A stretch of DNA of 64,000 bases from Castellaniella sp044508625 (GCA_044508625.1 JBIQHJ010000003.1:62001-126000); one strand, 5' to 3'; numbered from the stretch's first letter, positions 52,351 to 61,359 are shown. Program-made: numbers and translations. The notes: generated from the sequence alone by a model not told the origin.

Positions 52351-53454
52351 ATGAATAGCAAGAAATCCGTCTCGGGAGGCCGCAAGGTCTTGCTGAGGGA
52401 TGTCGCGGCGGGAGCGAACGTGTCCATCACCACCGCCTCCAGGGCGTTGACGCAGCCGCACAAGGTCCAGCCCGAAACGCTGGCGCGGATCAAGGCGGCG
52501 GCCCTCAAGCTCGGATACATGCCCAATGGCGCCGCCCGTGCCCTGCGTTCGCGGCGCACGCGGCTGATCGGCACGGTGTTGCCGACGCTGGACTATGCGA
52601 TCTACATCCCGCAGGTCGAGGCGCTGCAGCGCGTCCTCAGCGCCAACGGCTATTCCTTGCTGGTCACGGCCTCCGGATACTCGCTGCAAGGCGAATTCGA
52701 GCAGGCGCGCACGCTGATCGAGCGCGGGGTCGAGGGGCTGGTCCTGATCGGGGGCATCCATCACCCCGACCTGGCATCGATGCTCGAGGAAAACGACATT
52801 CCCGCGGTGTCCACGTATACCTACCGCGCGGATGGGCGGTATCCCTGCGTGGGGTTCGACAATGTCTTGGTGGCGCGCAAGGCCATCAATCATTTCGTCG
52901 ATCTGGGCCATGAACGCATCGCGATGATTGCCGGGATCACAAGGGACAACGACCGCGCGAGCGAGCGCGTCGAGGGCTTCAAGGCCGCGCTGGCGGCGGC
53001 CGGGCTGCCGCTGGTCCCGGGATACCTGATCGAAAAGCCGTACACCGTGGCGGCCGGCCGCGAGGCCCTGCGCAGCCTGATGGCGCTGCAACAGCCGCCG
53101 ACGGCGATCTTCTGCGCGTCCGACGTGCTGGCGTTCGGCGTGCTCGTCGAATGCGCCAGCAAAGGCATCGAGGTGCCGGGCAGGATGTCGGTCATCGGCT
53201 TCGACAACCTCGAGCTCTGCGCGCATTTCCCGCCGGGCATCACCACCATCGAGGTGCCCGCCACCGCGATGGGCGAGGGCGCCGCGCAGTACCTGGTGGC
53301 CCGATTGTCCGGGCATGCGGCCACCGAGCACGTGGAACTGCAGGCCGACCTGATCCTGCGCTCCACCACCGCGCCGCCCATGAGGGCCGCGCGCGCACCC
53401 GCCGGGCGGGCGCGCAAGTCTGGAGAGGGGCGAGGCGGCGCGAGGCGAGGCTAG
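52351..53454 (+). CDS. LacI family transcriptional regulator
   Basis: 367 aa. HTH at about residues 16-62 (LRDVAAGANVSITTASRALT, ALKLGYMPN) and effector domain (LIGTVLPTLDYAIYIPQVEAL, FDNVLVARKAINHFVDLGHERIAMI, SVIGFDNLELC). Its recognition helix differs from the LacI at 16637, in line with different operators. C-terminal tail of about 25 residues is rich in Arg, Gly and Ala. Candidate sites: five ATGAAATCGATTTCAT variants between 44908 and 55554. Confidence 0.94.
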   Translation: MNSKKSVSGGRKVLLRDVAAGANVSITTASRALTQPHKVQPETLARIKAAALKLGYMPNGAARALRSRRTRLIGTVLPTLDYAIYIPQVEALQRVLSANGYSLLVTASGYSLQGEFEQARTLIERGVEGLVLIGGIHHPDLASMLEENDIPAVSTYTYRADGRYPCVGFDNVLVARKAINHFVDLGHERIAMIAGITRDNDRASERVEGFKAALAAAGLPLVPGYLIEKPYTVAAGREALRSLMALQQPPTAIFCASDVLAFGVLVECASKGIEVPGRMSVIGFDNLELCAHFPPGITTIEVPATAMGEGAAQYLVARLSGHAATEHVELQADLILRSTTAPPMRAARAPAGRARKSGEGRGGARRG

Positions 53455-53541
53455 CCGGCCTGGATGCCCGCAGTGCCAGCGGGCCGAGGCCGGTGCCGAC
53501 GAGGTGGGCCTGGTGCCTCTCGATGCCCGCGTTTTTTGAGG

Positions 53542-54348
53542 TCAGCGTCCCTGGTAACGAGGCTGGCGCTTTTCCAGGAAGGCCCGCAGGCCTTCCTGAC
53601 TGTCGGCGGTCGCAAAGACGTCGGCGACGCGATCCCTTTCGAAGCGCAGCCCCTCGGAGAGCGGCAGCTCGAACGCCGCCCTGGCCGCGCGCTTGGCCAG
53701 TTGCACCGACAGCGTGGCATGCGCCGCGATCTGCGTGCCGATCTCGACCGCGCGCGCGACGGCGCGGTCGGGGGCGACCACTTCCGAGACCAGACCGGCC
53801 TCGAGGGCGCGCCGGGCCTCGATGGAGTGTCCGGTGAGGATCATCTGCATGGCGAGGGATTTGCCGACCGCCCGCGGCAGGCGCTGCGTGCCGCCATCGC
53901 CGGGGATGAGGCCGATCCCGATCTCGGCCTGGCGAAACAGCGCCCCCTCGCCCGCGATGATGATGTCGCACAGCATCGCGAGCTCGCAGCCGCCGCCCAG
54001 CGCGTGGCCGTTGACCGCCGCGATCAGCGGCTTGGGGTAGTCCTGGATGAACGCCCAATGGGCCAGGCGTTCGGGGTCCAGGTACCAGTCCAGGCCCCGC
54101 GTGGCCATGCCCGAGATGTCCGAGCCCGCGGAAAAGACGCGGAGCGAGCCGGTGAGGACGATGCACGCGATCGAGTCATCGTCCCGGGCCTCCGCCAGGT
54201 ATCCGGACAATTGGGACAGCAGCTCCGGGCTCAGGGCGTTCGCCTTGGCCGGACGGTTCAGCGTCAGCACGAGGACGCCGGGCGCCGCCGCCCGCCGCAG
54301 GACGAGCGCGTCGCCGTCCGGGGCTTGCGAATGGCTTTCGCCGCCCAT
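53542..54348 (-). CDS. Enoyl-CoA hydratase/isomerase family protein
   Basis: 268 aa crotonase. FSAGSDISGMA and the oxyanion-hole segment NGHALGGGCELAMLCD are clear. A GIGLIPGDGGTQRLPRAVG segment carries the usual catalytic Glu region, but GD is present in place of the second Glu. Hydrates an enoyl-CoA. It is one base from the stop of the DapA-like gene and in the same direction, so co-transcribed from the promoter near 55380. Confidence 0.92.
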   Translation of the reverse strand: MGGESHSQAPDGDALVLRRAAAPGVLVLTLNRPAKANALSPELLSQLSGYLAEARDDDSIACIVLTGSLRVFSAGSDISGMATRGLDWYLDPERLAHWAFIQDYPKPLIAAVNGHALGGGCELAMLCDIIIAGEGALFRQAEIGIGLIPGDGGTQRLPRAVGKSLAMQMILTGHSIEARRALEAGLVSEVVAPDRAVARAVEIGTQIAAHATLSVQLAKRAARAAFELPLSEGLRFERDRVADVFATADSQEGLRAFLEKRQPRYQGR

Positions 54349-54349
54349 G

Positions 54350-55315
54350 TCAGCGGGCGTCCGAGTTGTGGTAGACGGTCTCGCGCGTCAAGCCCGCCTG
54401 CTCGAGCCATTGGGCGAGACGCCGGGGATCGTCGATCGCCTTCAGCGGCGGGCGGACGTGGGCGGCGGGCAGGCGGCCGAGCATCACCAGGGCCTCCTTC
54501 ATGCGTGCCTGCCAGTCGATGTAGGGCTGGGCGTAGAACGCCTGCACGGCGGCATAGACCCGCTCGCCGACGGACTCGCAGCGGGCCTTGTCGCCCTGCT
54601 GGTAGGCCTCGAACAAGGCGACTTGCAGGTCGGCGACCACGCTGCCGGCGCCCGAGATGATGCCGCGCACCCCCATGGCGAGGGAACCCATCAGCCATGA
54701 GGAATGGGTCGTCAGCACGGACACCGGGCGCGACAGGGCATGCAGCGTCCGGATCTGCTTTTCGTGCAGCGCGGGCTCCGAGCACAGGTCCTTGATCGCG
54801 ACGAGGGTGGGCACCGACTCGCAGACCTTCACCAGGGTGTCCAGGGAGAGCTGGAGCCCCGTCCATTTCGGAAACTGGAACAGGACGATGGGCAGGTCCG
54901 TCGCGTCGCCGAGCGCGCGGTAATAGTCGACGAACAGTTCGGGACGGTCTTCGCCCCTGAACATCAGCACGTTGGGCGGAAAGGCCAGCAGGCAGGAGGC
55001 GCCGCCCTGCTTGGCCATGCGGGCCAGCCGCTGCGCCTGCTGCGTGCTTTCGGTGTAGACGCCGCAGATGATGGGCGTGCGGTCGCCGGCCGCGTCCATG
55101 GTGAGGTCGAGCGCGCGCCGCTGCTCGTCGAAGGACAGGGCGTGGACCTCGGCGGCATGGCCGTTGATCGTGAGGGCCGTCACGCCGCGGATGCCGCAGA
55201 GATCCGCCAGGTGCCGCTTGTAGGATGCCTCGTCGATCGACAGATCGGCGTTGAACGGCATGAGGACCGCGGGGATCACCCCGGCGGGAACGTATGGCGA
55301 TCCTTTCTGATTCAT
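54350..55315 (-). CDS. DapA/NanA family lyase
   Basis: 321 aa TIM barrel. The Schiff-base Lys is in VAIKDLCSE. The conserved active-site Tyr (usually in PYY or PPYY) is missing; the segment reads AFPPNVLMF. So the enzyme may be a lyase or hydrolase with other proton donors. The start at 55315 is directly before MNQKGS; upstream residues are spurious. The first gene of a two-gene operon with the enoyl-CoA hydratase. Confidence 0.87.
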   Translation of the reverse strand: MNQKGSPYVPAGVIPAVLMPFNADLSIDEASYKRHLADLCGIRGVTALTINGHAAEVHALSFDEQRRALDLTMDAAGDRTPIICGVYTESTQQAQRLARMAKQGGASCLLAFPPNVLMFRGEDRPELFVDYYRALGDATDLPIVLFQFPKWTGLQLSLDTLVKVCESVPTLVAIKDLCSEPALHEKQIRTLHALSRPVSVLTTHSSWLMGSLAMGVRGIISGAGSVVADLQVALFEAYQQGDKARCESVGERVYAAVQAFYAQPYIDWQARMKEALVMLGRLPAAHVRPPLKAIDDPRRLAQWLEQAGLTRETVYHNSDAR

Positions 55316-55595
55316 CTCGGGCTCCGGCGAAGACAAGTATAAGTGGAATTCGATGGTATCGATTTCATTCAGTCCGGTCAATATGGAAAAACACGGTCCG
55401 TACGCACGGACCGTGCCGGCGCCCTGAAGGCCGGGGATACGCCAAGCGTCTCCAGGAATCCCCCGGTATCTACAGGGTTATCGTCGAGGGTCGAGGGAAT
55501 TCTCCAATTCGGCGGCTTCGTGAGGTATCATACTCCGCATGATATCGTTTTCATCCGCGGGGCGAGCTTCTCAACGATATCGGAACTTTCCAACG
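55316..55595. promoter_or_regulatory. Divergent gap with two LacI-type sites
   Basis: Part of the gap between the DapA-like and MaoC genes. ATGGTATCGATTTCAT (55353-55368) overlaps a minus-strand promoter (TTGACC at 55381-55376, 17-base spacer, TACCAT). ATGATATCGTTTTCAT (55539-55554) faces the MaoC gene. Both fit the ATGAAATCGATTTCAT consensus. No coding region seen. Confidence 0.65.
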
Positions 55596-55691
55596 ACAAT
55601 CGGACACGGCAGTCACCAGACGCGGCGGACACCGGACACGGCAGGCGCCGGACACGGCGGACACTGGACATGGCAGACACCGGACACGGCA
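55596..55691 (+). repeat. Six-copy 16-bp tandem repeat ahead of the MaoC gene
   Basis: Imperfect copies, consensus GACACCGGACACGGCA, at 55596, 55612, 55628, 55644, 55660 and 55676. The array ends exactly at the AAGGAG of the MaoC gene, so it lies in its 5' leader. A period of 16 is not compatible with a coding repeat. Confidence 0.9.
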
Positions 55692-55702
55692 AGGAGAAGG
55701 CG

Positions 55703-56158
55703 ATGCAACAGGCGGCAGGGCAGGATTTCTACCTGAAGGTGGGGGACAAGGTCTCCTTCACCAAGACGATCGGCGAAAGCGACGTCTATCTTTTCGCGGG
55801 GATCACCGGCGACCTCGCGCCGGTGCATACCAACCAGCAGTACATGCGGAATTCGTTCTACGGCGAGCGCATCGCGCATGGGGTCCTGATCATGGGCTTC
55901 ATGTCCACGACCTCGAGCATGATCGTCGCCCGCCTGCCGACGGAAGGGCAGACCACGGTGCCGGTTTCCCTGGGCTACGATCGCGTCAGGTTCCTGAAGG
56001 CCGCACTGATCGGCGACACGGTCACCGTCGACTACGAGGTCGTGGCGATCGACCCCGCCCGGGGCCGCAGCACCGCGTCGGTGACGGTGCGCAACCAGCA
56101 CGGCGAGCAGGTCGCCGTCGCGCAGCACATCCTGAAGTGGGTGCCGAACGACCGATAG
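55703..56158 (+). CDS. MaoC-like (R)-specific enoyl-CoA hydratase
   Basis: 151 aa hotdog protein. The catalytic loop AGITGDLAPVHTNQQYM has the Asp and His (D-x4-H) of R-hydratases, followed by GERIAHGVLIMGFMS. C-terminal VRNQHGEQVAVAQHILKW. Start at 55703 has AAGGAG at 55691-55696. It is divergently transcribed from the DapA/enoyl-CoA hydratase operon, and probably belongs to the same LacI regulon. Confidence 0.93.
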   Translation: MQQAAGQDFYLKVGDKVSFTKTIGESDVYLFAGITGDLAPVHTNQQYMRNSFYGERIAHGVLIMGFMSTTSSMIVARLPTEGQTTVPVSLGYDRVRFLKAALIGDTVTVDYEVVAIDPARGRSTASVTVRNQHGEQVAVAQHILKWVPNDR

Positions 56159-56494
56159 GGCGCGGATGACGCGATCGGGCGCCCCGGCATCCTGGCCGGG
56201 ACGGCTTTCCGGAGGATCCGCTGCACGGCGGGCGTCCGGTCCGCCGGCATCGATACGTCGGCATCGATACGCCGGCACCGATCCACCGGCGGCGATACGT
56301 CGGCATCGACACGCCGGCACCGATCCGCCGGCAGCGATACGTCGGCATGGCGGCTGGCCGGCTCGGTCCCTTTCGTATGCGCCGGCAGTATCGATACGCC
56401 GGCAATCGGTACGCCGCCGCAGTGGCGCTCGCATCCGACGCGCCTCCATCTGGTATGGTGTCGCCATCATGCACATGGCTGTGGGTGAAAGGCG
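56159..56494. repeat. Intergenic gap with a 14-bp / 42-bp higher-order tandem repeat
   Basis: The array at 56248-56345 has seven 14-base units such as CATCGATACGTCGG, CACCGATCCGCCGG and CAGCGATACGTCGG, which group into 42-base blocks of three. Further degenerate units occur at about 56387-56420. The rest of the gap has no recognisable gene or promoter. The arrays are near-palindromic in part (CGATCG/CGGC). Confidence 0.85.
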
Positions 56495-56842
56495 ATGTAC
56501 GAGTCCAAACATCATGATTTGCTGCCCCTGCGGGATTTCGTGCGCCGGGTGCTGTCCCACGTCGCCTATGCCCTGGCGCTGATCCTCGGCACCTTGTGCC
56601 TGGGGGCGCTGGGCACGATGTGGTTCGAGGACATCACCTGGCATGACGCCGTCCTCAATACCGCCCTGATCGTGGGGGGCATCGGGCCGTCCATCCTGCC
56701 GGCGACGGTCGGCGGCAAGATCTTCTTTTCGGTCTTCGGCATTTTCGTCGGGCTGGTGTTCATGGCGACCCTGGGCGTGGTCCTGGCGCCGGTGGCGCAC
56801 CGCCTGCTCCACAAATTCCACCTCGACGGCGGGGACGCATGA
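56495..56842 (+). CDS. Small membrane protein of unknown function
   Basis: 115 aa with three hydrophobic segments (LSHVAYALALILGTLCLGAL, VLNTALIVGGIGPSILPA, FFSVFGIFVGLVFMATLGVVL) and a hydrophilic, His-containing end. ALGTMWFEDITWHDAVLNTAL and VGGKIFFSVFG suggest a two-helix ion-channel-like hairpin, but this is only a resemblance. AAAGG lies just before the start. ATGA overlap with the DUF985 gene. Confidence 0.75.
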   Translation: MYESKHHDLLPLRDFVRRVLSHVAYALALILGTLCLGALGTMWFEDITWHDAVLNTALIVGGIGPSILPATVGGKIFFSVFGIFVGLVFMATLGVVLAPVAHRLLHKFHLDGGDA

Positions 56843-57357
56843 GCACGAACGCCTGGCGCGGCCTGGTCGATGGCCTGGGGCTGCGGCCCCATCCCGAGGG
56901 CGGCTACTACCGCGAGACCTTCCGCTCGGACCTGCGGGTGCCGTTCGGCGGCGGCCGGCGCGCGGCCGCGACCTCGATCTATTACCTGCTGGCCGAGGGC
57001 GCCTGCTCGGCCTGGCATCGGATCGACGCGGACGAGACCTGGTATTTCCATGCGGGTGGTCCGCTGGACTTGCACGTGCTGGCGCCCGACGGCGGGCTGT
57101 CGACCCATCGGCTGGGCGATCCGCTGGCGCATGCCGGCGCGGTGTTCCAGGCGACGGTGCCGGCGGGCCGCTGGTTCGCGGCCGAGCTCGTGGATCCCGC
57201 GGACCATGCCCTGGTCGGCTGCGCGGTCGCGCCGGGCTTCGACTTCGGCGGCTTCGAGCTGGCGCGCCTCGACGACATCCAGCCGGCACTCGCCCGGCAC
57301 GGGGACTGGATCCTGCGCTTGTTGAAGGGCGCCGATGGGCCCGAGGGCGCGAATTAG
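56839..57357 (+). CDS. Cupin superfamily protein (DUF985)
   Basis: 172 aa. LRPHPEGGYYRETFR, the metal-binding WHRIDADETWYFHAGG and PAGRWFAAEL are the hallmarks of cupin_5/DUF985 proteins. Function unknown; some members are sugar-related isomerases. Convergent with the EcsC gene. Confidence 0.93.
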   Translation: MSTNAWRGLVDGLGLRPHPEGGYYRETFRSDLRVPFGGGRRAAATSIYYLLAEGACSAWHRIDADETWYFHAGGPLDLHVLAPDGGLSTHRLGDPLAHAGAVFQATVPAGRWFAAELVDPADHALVGCAVAPGFDFGGFELARLDDIQPALARHGDWILRLLKGADGPEGAN

Positions 57358-57421
57358 CCGGACGGGACGCCAAGGCCAGACGGGACGCCGGGACCAGTCG
57401 GAACGCCAAGACCAGACGGGA
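57358..57421. repeat. 18-bp tandem repeat between converging genes
   Basis: Three and a half units of consensus CCAGACGGGACGCCAAGA beginning at 57358, 57376, 57394 and 57412. Fills the whole gap between the DUF985 and EcsC stops. Confidence 0.88.
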
Positions 57422-58222
57422 CTAGGGCTGATCGTCCTCGTACGCTCGCCGGACCGCCTCGGCGCCGTAGGTGCGTTCCAGGCGCCGGATGATGAAGTGC
57501 CCGCGCGCCATGTCCTGGAAATGATCGATGAAGGCCAGGTTGATCGCGGCTCCGCCGACGGCGCCGATGGCGGGGACGGCCTGCGCGGCCGCCTTGCTGG
57601 TGACGTCGGCGCCGAAGCGCTTGGCGATGCGGGTGATGAGCTGGACCATGACCGGCGCGCCCTCGGCGGCGACATGGTGCGCGGCGAGGAACTGGGTGGC
57701 GTCGGTGACCGACTTGGCGAGCGCCGCGCGCACGGCGAAATAGCCGCTCTCGGCGCCGTCGTCCGATCCCGTGCGGCCTCCCAGGGCAAAGACCTCGAGG
57801 CAGGCCACCCGGGTCCCGGCGCTGGCGATGGACTCGCCTTCGCCGCGGGCGATGTCGGCGATGGCGCGCAGCATCAGGGTGGTGGAGACCGGCAGCTCGA
57901 CGGCCAGCGCCCCCAAGCCAAAGAAGCCGCCCACCCCGCCGCTGGCGGCGGCGCCGAGTTTGTGCCAGACGCGGGACGGCGCGGCGCCGGGACGGTCCTT
58001 CATGGTGGACAGCGCGGCGTCGGCCGCGCGCGTCAGGGCGGCGCGCGCAATGGCGTCGATGCGGGCGTTCCAGTCCCGAGGCAGGGCGCGCAGGCCGCGT
58101 TCGATGGGCGCCCCCAGCAGATTGGTCATGCGCGCCGCGAGGCCCGGGTTTTCCAGCAGGCGCCGGGCGGTCCGCAACTCATCGAGATCGGCGGCGGACA
58201 GAGGGGAAAGAGTGGATGGCAT
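57422..58222 (-). CDS. EcsC family protein
   Basis: 266 aa from the ATG at 58222 (an ATG at 58234 is possible). VWHKLGAAASGGVGGFFGLGALAVELPVST and AVPAIGAVGGAAINLAFIDHFQDMARGHF are EcsC-type glycine-rich hydrophobic segments. Named after the ABC-transporter-linked EcsC of Bacillus; mostly unknown role. Upstream in-frame codons encode SPGVSPGVSPG from a 12-bp repeat and are not regarded as part of the protein. Confidence 0.9.
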   Translation of the reverse strand: MPSTLSPLSAADLDELRTARRLLENPGLAARMTNLLGAPIERGLRALPRDWNARIDAIARAALTRAADAALSTMKDRPGAAPSRVWHKLGAAASGGVGGFFGLGALAVELPVSTTLMLRAIADIARGEGESIASAGTRVACLEVFALGGRTGSDDGAESGYFAVRAALAKSVTDATQFLAAHHVAAEGAPVMVQLITRIAKRFGADVTSKAAAQAVPAIGAVGGAAINLAFIDHFQDMARGHFIIRRLERTYGAEAVRRAYEDDQP

Positions 58223-58282
58223 GGTGTGACCCATGCCTTCGAGCATACGGTGGCGGAGGCCGCGGGTCAACGCCGGGGACGC

Positions 58283-58330
58283 GCCAGGGGACACGCCAGG
58301 AGATACGCCAGGAGATACGCCAGGGGACAC
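58283..58330. repeat. Four-copy 12-bp tandem repeat upstream of ecsC-like gene
   Basis: GCCAGGGGACAC, GCCAGGAGATAC, GCCAGGAGATAC, GCCAGGGGACAC at 58283-58330, flanked by degenerate units on both sides. The remaining gap to 58509 is GC-rich with no gene recognised. Confidence 0.9.
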
Positions 58331-58509
58331 GCGCCCCTAGACGCGCCGAGGAACCACCGGAGGGATATGCCGGTGGGATGTGCCGGAGGGACGCGGCGGA
58401 AAAGGCCGACCGGCTCCCGGCCCGCGAGTCGCCTTGTTCGATGCCTGCCAAGGAGGGGGGCGGCAAGGCCCGCTGCGAGCCCCTCGGCAAGCGCGTCTGC
58501 GCCGCCCGT

Positions 58510-59853
58510 TCAGGACCCTCCCCGCACCGAGGCACCGAGGCTCGCGCCGCGCGCCCTGAATTGCGCGCGGATCTCCTCGGGCACCAGCGAGCCGCCGGTG
58601 CTCCAGATCACGTGGGTGGCCTGGGCGGCCACCGGCGTGAGATCGTGCCGTTGCAGGTATCGCCGCCCGCGCGGCGAGCCCAGCAGCCAGCGCGGGCCGC
58701 GCAGGCCCGCGGCCGCCGAGGGCTCGATGGTGATGCTCTCGGTCTGCTCCAGGGCCAGGGCGTCCCGGAACAGCGTGTCGTCGTTCACCGTGAACACGCC
58801 GGCCAGCAGGCGCGCCATGAGCGGGGCGACCAGCGGCGAGGCCTCGCCCACCGCCAGACCGTCGGCCTCGGTGCGGTTGTCCAGGCCGATGGCGTGGACC
58901 GAGACCGGGGCCCGGGTGCCGGCGGCCAGTTGCACCAGCATGCAGGGCGAGGCCGTGGGCTCGGCGAAAAAGCAATGCACGTGCGGGCCCAGCAGGCGCT
59001 TGAGGCCGTAGGTGATGCCGCCCGGGGCGCCGCCCACGCCGCAGGGCAGGTAGACGAAAAGCGGGTGGCCGGCGTCCACGGGCCGGCCCGCGGCGTGCAA
59101 CTGGTCCACCAGCTCGCGCGCCGCCGTGGTGTAGCCGAGGAACAGTTCCTCCGACCGCTCGTCGTCGACGAAATGGGCCAGCGGGTCGGCCAGCGCCGCG
59201 GCGCGGCCCGAGGCGACGGCGGCCGCGTAATCGCCGGCATGCTCGACGACGCCGATGCCGCGGCTTCGCAGGCGGTCTTTCTTCCAGGCCTTGGCGTCCG
59301 CCGACATGTGGACCACTGACTTGAATCCCAGGCCCGTCCCGATCAGGCCGATGGCCAGCCCCAGGTTGCCCGTGCTGCCGACCGACAGGGTGTGGCAGCC
59401 CAGCCATTCGCGCGCCGGGCCCTGCGCCAGCCGCTCGCGGTCGCCGTCCGCGTCCAGCAGGCCCCCCTCCAGCGCGAGGCGCTCGGCCAGGGCCAGCACC
59501 TCGTGGAAGCCGCCGCGCGCCTTGACCGAGCCCGCCACCGGCAGGGCGTCGTCGCGCTTGAGGAACCAGGCGCCCTCGGCGTGCGCGCCGGGCTCGCCCG
59601 CCGGTGAAAGGCGCCGCTGCAGCGCGGGGATCGGCGACAGCGGCGAGGACAGCCGGCCGCCGGCGTCCCGCAGTTCCGGGAACACCCGGGCCAGCAGGCC
59701 GGCGCAGCGGTCGAAGCGCGCGTGCGCCACCGACGGGTCGTAGGGCAGGTCCAGGCCCCGGTCGGCCGGATCGTGCCCCGGAGACAGCCACAGCAGCGCC
59801 TCCTTGCGCCGCAGGCCGGCCAGTTCCTCATCGCTCAAGCCTTGGATGTCCAT
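58510..59853 (-). CDS. dsdA: D-serine ammonia-lyase (D-serine dehydratase)
   Basis: 447 aa PLP fold-type II enzyme. The Schiff-base Lys is in LPVAGSVKARGGF, the phosphate-binding loop is the PCGVGGAPGGITYG region, and SVGSTGNLGLAIG binds the substrate carboxylate. Length and the FLKRDDALPVAGSVKARGG stretch match DsdA: D-serine to pyruvate and ammonia. No DsdC or DsdX gene is next to it. ALDH and DapA genes lie upstream in the same direction with 24-base spacing, so it may be co-transcribed. Confidence 0.9.
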   Translation of the reverse strand: MDIQGLSDEELAGLRRKEALLWLSPGHDPADRGLDLPYDPSVAHARFDRCAGLLARVFPELRDAGGRLSSPLSPIPALQRRLSPAGEPGAHAEGAWFLKRDDALPVAGSVKARGGFHEVLALAERLALEGGLLDADGDRERLAQGPAREWLGCHTLSVGSTGNLGLAIGLIGTGLGFKSVVHMSADAKAWKKDRLRSRGIGVVEHAGDYAAAVASGRAAALADPLAHFVDDERSEELFLGYTTAARELVDQLHAAGRPVDAGHPLFVYLPCGVGGAPGGITYGLKRLLGPHVHCFFAEPTASPCMLVQLAAGTRAPVSVHAIGLDNRTEADGLAVGEASPLVAPLMARLLAGVFTVNDDTLFRDALALEQTESITIEPSAAAGLRGPRWLLGSPRGRRYLQRHDLTPVAAQATHVIWSTGGSLVPEEIRAQFRARGASLGASVRGGS

Positions 59854-59877
59854 GCCGCATGCCCCCGTGTCGCGCGC

Positions 59878-61359
59878 TCAGGCGTTCATGTACCAGATCA
59901 CCTTGGTCTGGGTGTACTGGTCGAAGGCCTCCAGCCCCTTGTCGCGGCCGCCGAAGCCCGAGAGCTTGTAGCCGCCGAAGGGAGCGGTGATGTCGCCCTC
60001 GGAGAAGCCGTTGATCGACACCGTGCCCGCCCGGATGCGCCGCGACACGCGCTGGGCGCGGCGCACGTCCAGAGTGTAGAGCGAAGCGGCCAGCCCGTAC
60101 TGGGTGTCGTTGGCGAGCGCCACGGCCTCGTCCTCGGTCTCGAAGGTGGTGACCGCCAGGATGGGGCCGAAGACCTCCTCCTGGAACAGGCGCATGCCCG
60201 GGTCGACGCCCTCGAAGATCGTCGGCTCGACGTACCAGCCGCTGCCTAGCTCGGAATGGATGCGCCCGCCGTGCGCGAGGCGCGCGCCCGCCGCCGGAGC
60301 CTCCTCGAGGAACTGGCGCACCTTGTGGAAATGCGGTTCCTCGACCATGGGACCGATGCGCGTGGCCGGGTCGGTCGGCAGGCCCACCTTCCAGTCCGCC
60401 AGGCCGCGCTTGAGGCGCTCGACGACCGCGTCCTTGATGCCGGCCTGCACGATCAGGCGTCCGCCGCAACTGCAGTTCTCGCCCATGTTCCAGTAGGCGG
60501 CGGCCAGCATCTGGTCGATCGCCGTGTCCAGGTCCGCGTCCTCGAACACGATCTGCGGGCTCTTGCCCCCGCACTCGAGCACGATTTCCTTGAGATTGCT
60601 CTCGGCGGAGTACTTGAGGAAATAGCGGCCGACCTCGGTCGAGCCGGTGAAGGACACCATGTCGACGTCGGGATGGCGGCCCAGCGGCTCGCCCGTCTCC
60701 TCGCCCGTGCCGGTGACCAGCGTCAGCGCGCCCTCGGGCACGCCGGCCTGGTGGGCGAGCTGGGTCAGGCGGTAGGCGCTGAGCGAGGTGAGCTCGGCGG
60801 GCTTGACGATCACCGAGTTGCCCGCGGCCAGCGCCGGGGCGACCTTCCAGGCGAACATCAGGGCCGGGAAGTTCCAGGGCAGCACGGCGCCGACGACGCC
60901 GATGGGTTCCTTGACGATGAGGCCCAGGGCCTCGCCGCCGGTGGGCGAGATCCGGCCGAAGCATTTGTCGATCGCCTCGGCGTACCAGGCGAAGGTGTCG
61001 ATCGTCGCCGGCATGTCGGTGTTCAGGCATTCGGTGATCGGCTTGCCGGCGTCCACGCAATCCAGCGCGGCGATCTCCTCGGTGTGCTCGCGGATCAGCG
61101 CCACCCAGTCGAGCAGCACGCGCTTGCGCTCGGCGGGCGCCATGCCCGACCACGCGCCCGACTCGAAACTCGCGCGCGCGGCGGCGACGGCCGCGTCGAC
61201 GTCGGCGGCCGTGCCCGCGGCGAGGGCGCCGATCACGGTGTTGTCGATGGGGCTGACGATCGGCATGCGGGCGGCCGAGGCCTGGAATCCCGGGATGATC
61301 GGGCCGGCGTACAGCTTGCCGGCCCGGGCCAGGTCGTAGACGCGTTCAATGGCGGACAT
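59878..61359 (-). CDS. Aldehyde dehydrogenase (NAD(P)+-dependent)
   Basis: 493 aa. PWNFPALMFAWKVAPALAAG, VSFTGSTEVGR, catalytic Glu in LECGGKSP and catalytic Cys in GENCSCGG are all intact. Similar in form to PuuC/betaine-aldehyde-type enzymes. Oxidises an aldehyde or semialdehyde; with the DapA-like lyase before it, the product could be a 2-oxo-dicarboxylate. CAGGAGG precedes the start. Confidence 0.93.
   Translation of the reverse strand: MSAIERVYDLARAGKLYAGPIIPGFQASAARMPIVSPIDNTVIGALAAGTAADVDAAVAAARASFESGAWSGMAPAERKRVLLDWVALIREHTEEIAALDCVDAGKPITECLNTDMPATIDTFAWYAEAIDKCFGRISPTGGEALGLIVKEPIGVVGAVLPWNFPALMFAWKVAPALAAGNSVIVKPAELTSLSAYRLTQLAHQAGVPEGALTLVTGTGEETGEPLGRHPDVDMVSFTGSTEVGRYFLKYSAESNLKEIVLECGGKSPQIVFEDADLDTAIDQMLAAAYWNMGENCSCGGRLIVQAGIKDAVVERLKRGLADWKVGLPTDPATRIGPMVEEPHFHKVRQFLEEAPAAGARLAHGGRIHSELGSGWYVEPTIFEGVDPGMRLFQEEVFGPILAVTTFETEDEAVALANDTQYGLAASLYTLDVRRAQRVSRRIRAGTVSINGFSEGDITAPFGGYKLSGFGGRDKGLEAFDQYTQTKVIWYMNA

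Noticed and set aside
58223..58330. N-terminal extension of the EcsC-like protein (SPGVSPGVSPG)
   Set aside because: It is the translation of a 12-bp minisatellite; family similarity begins after it, and downstream start codons fit better.
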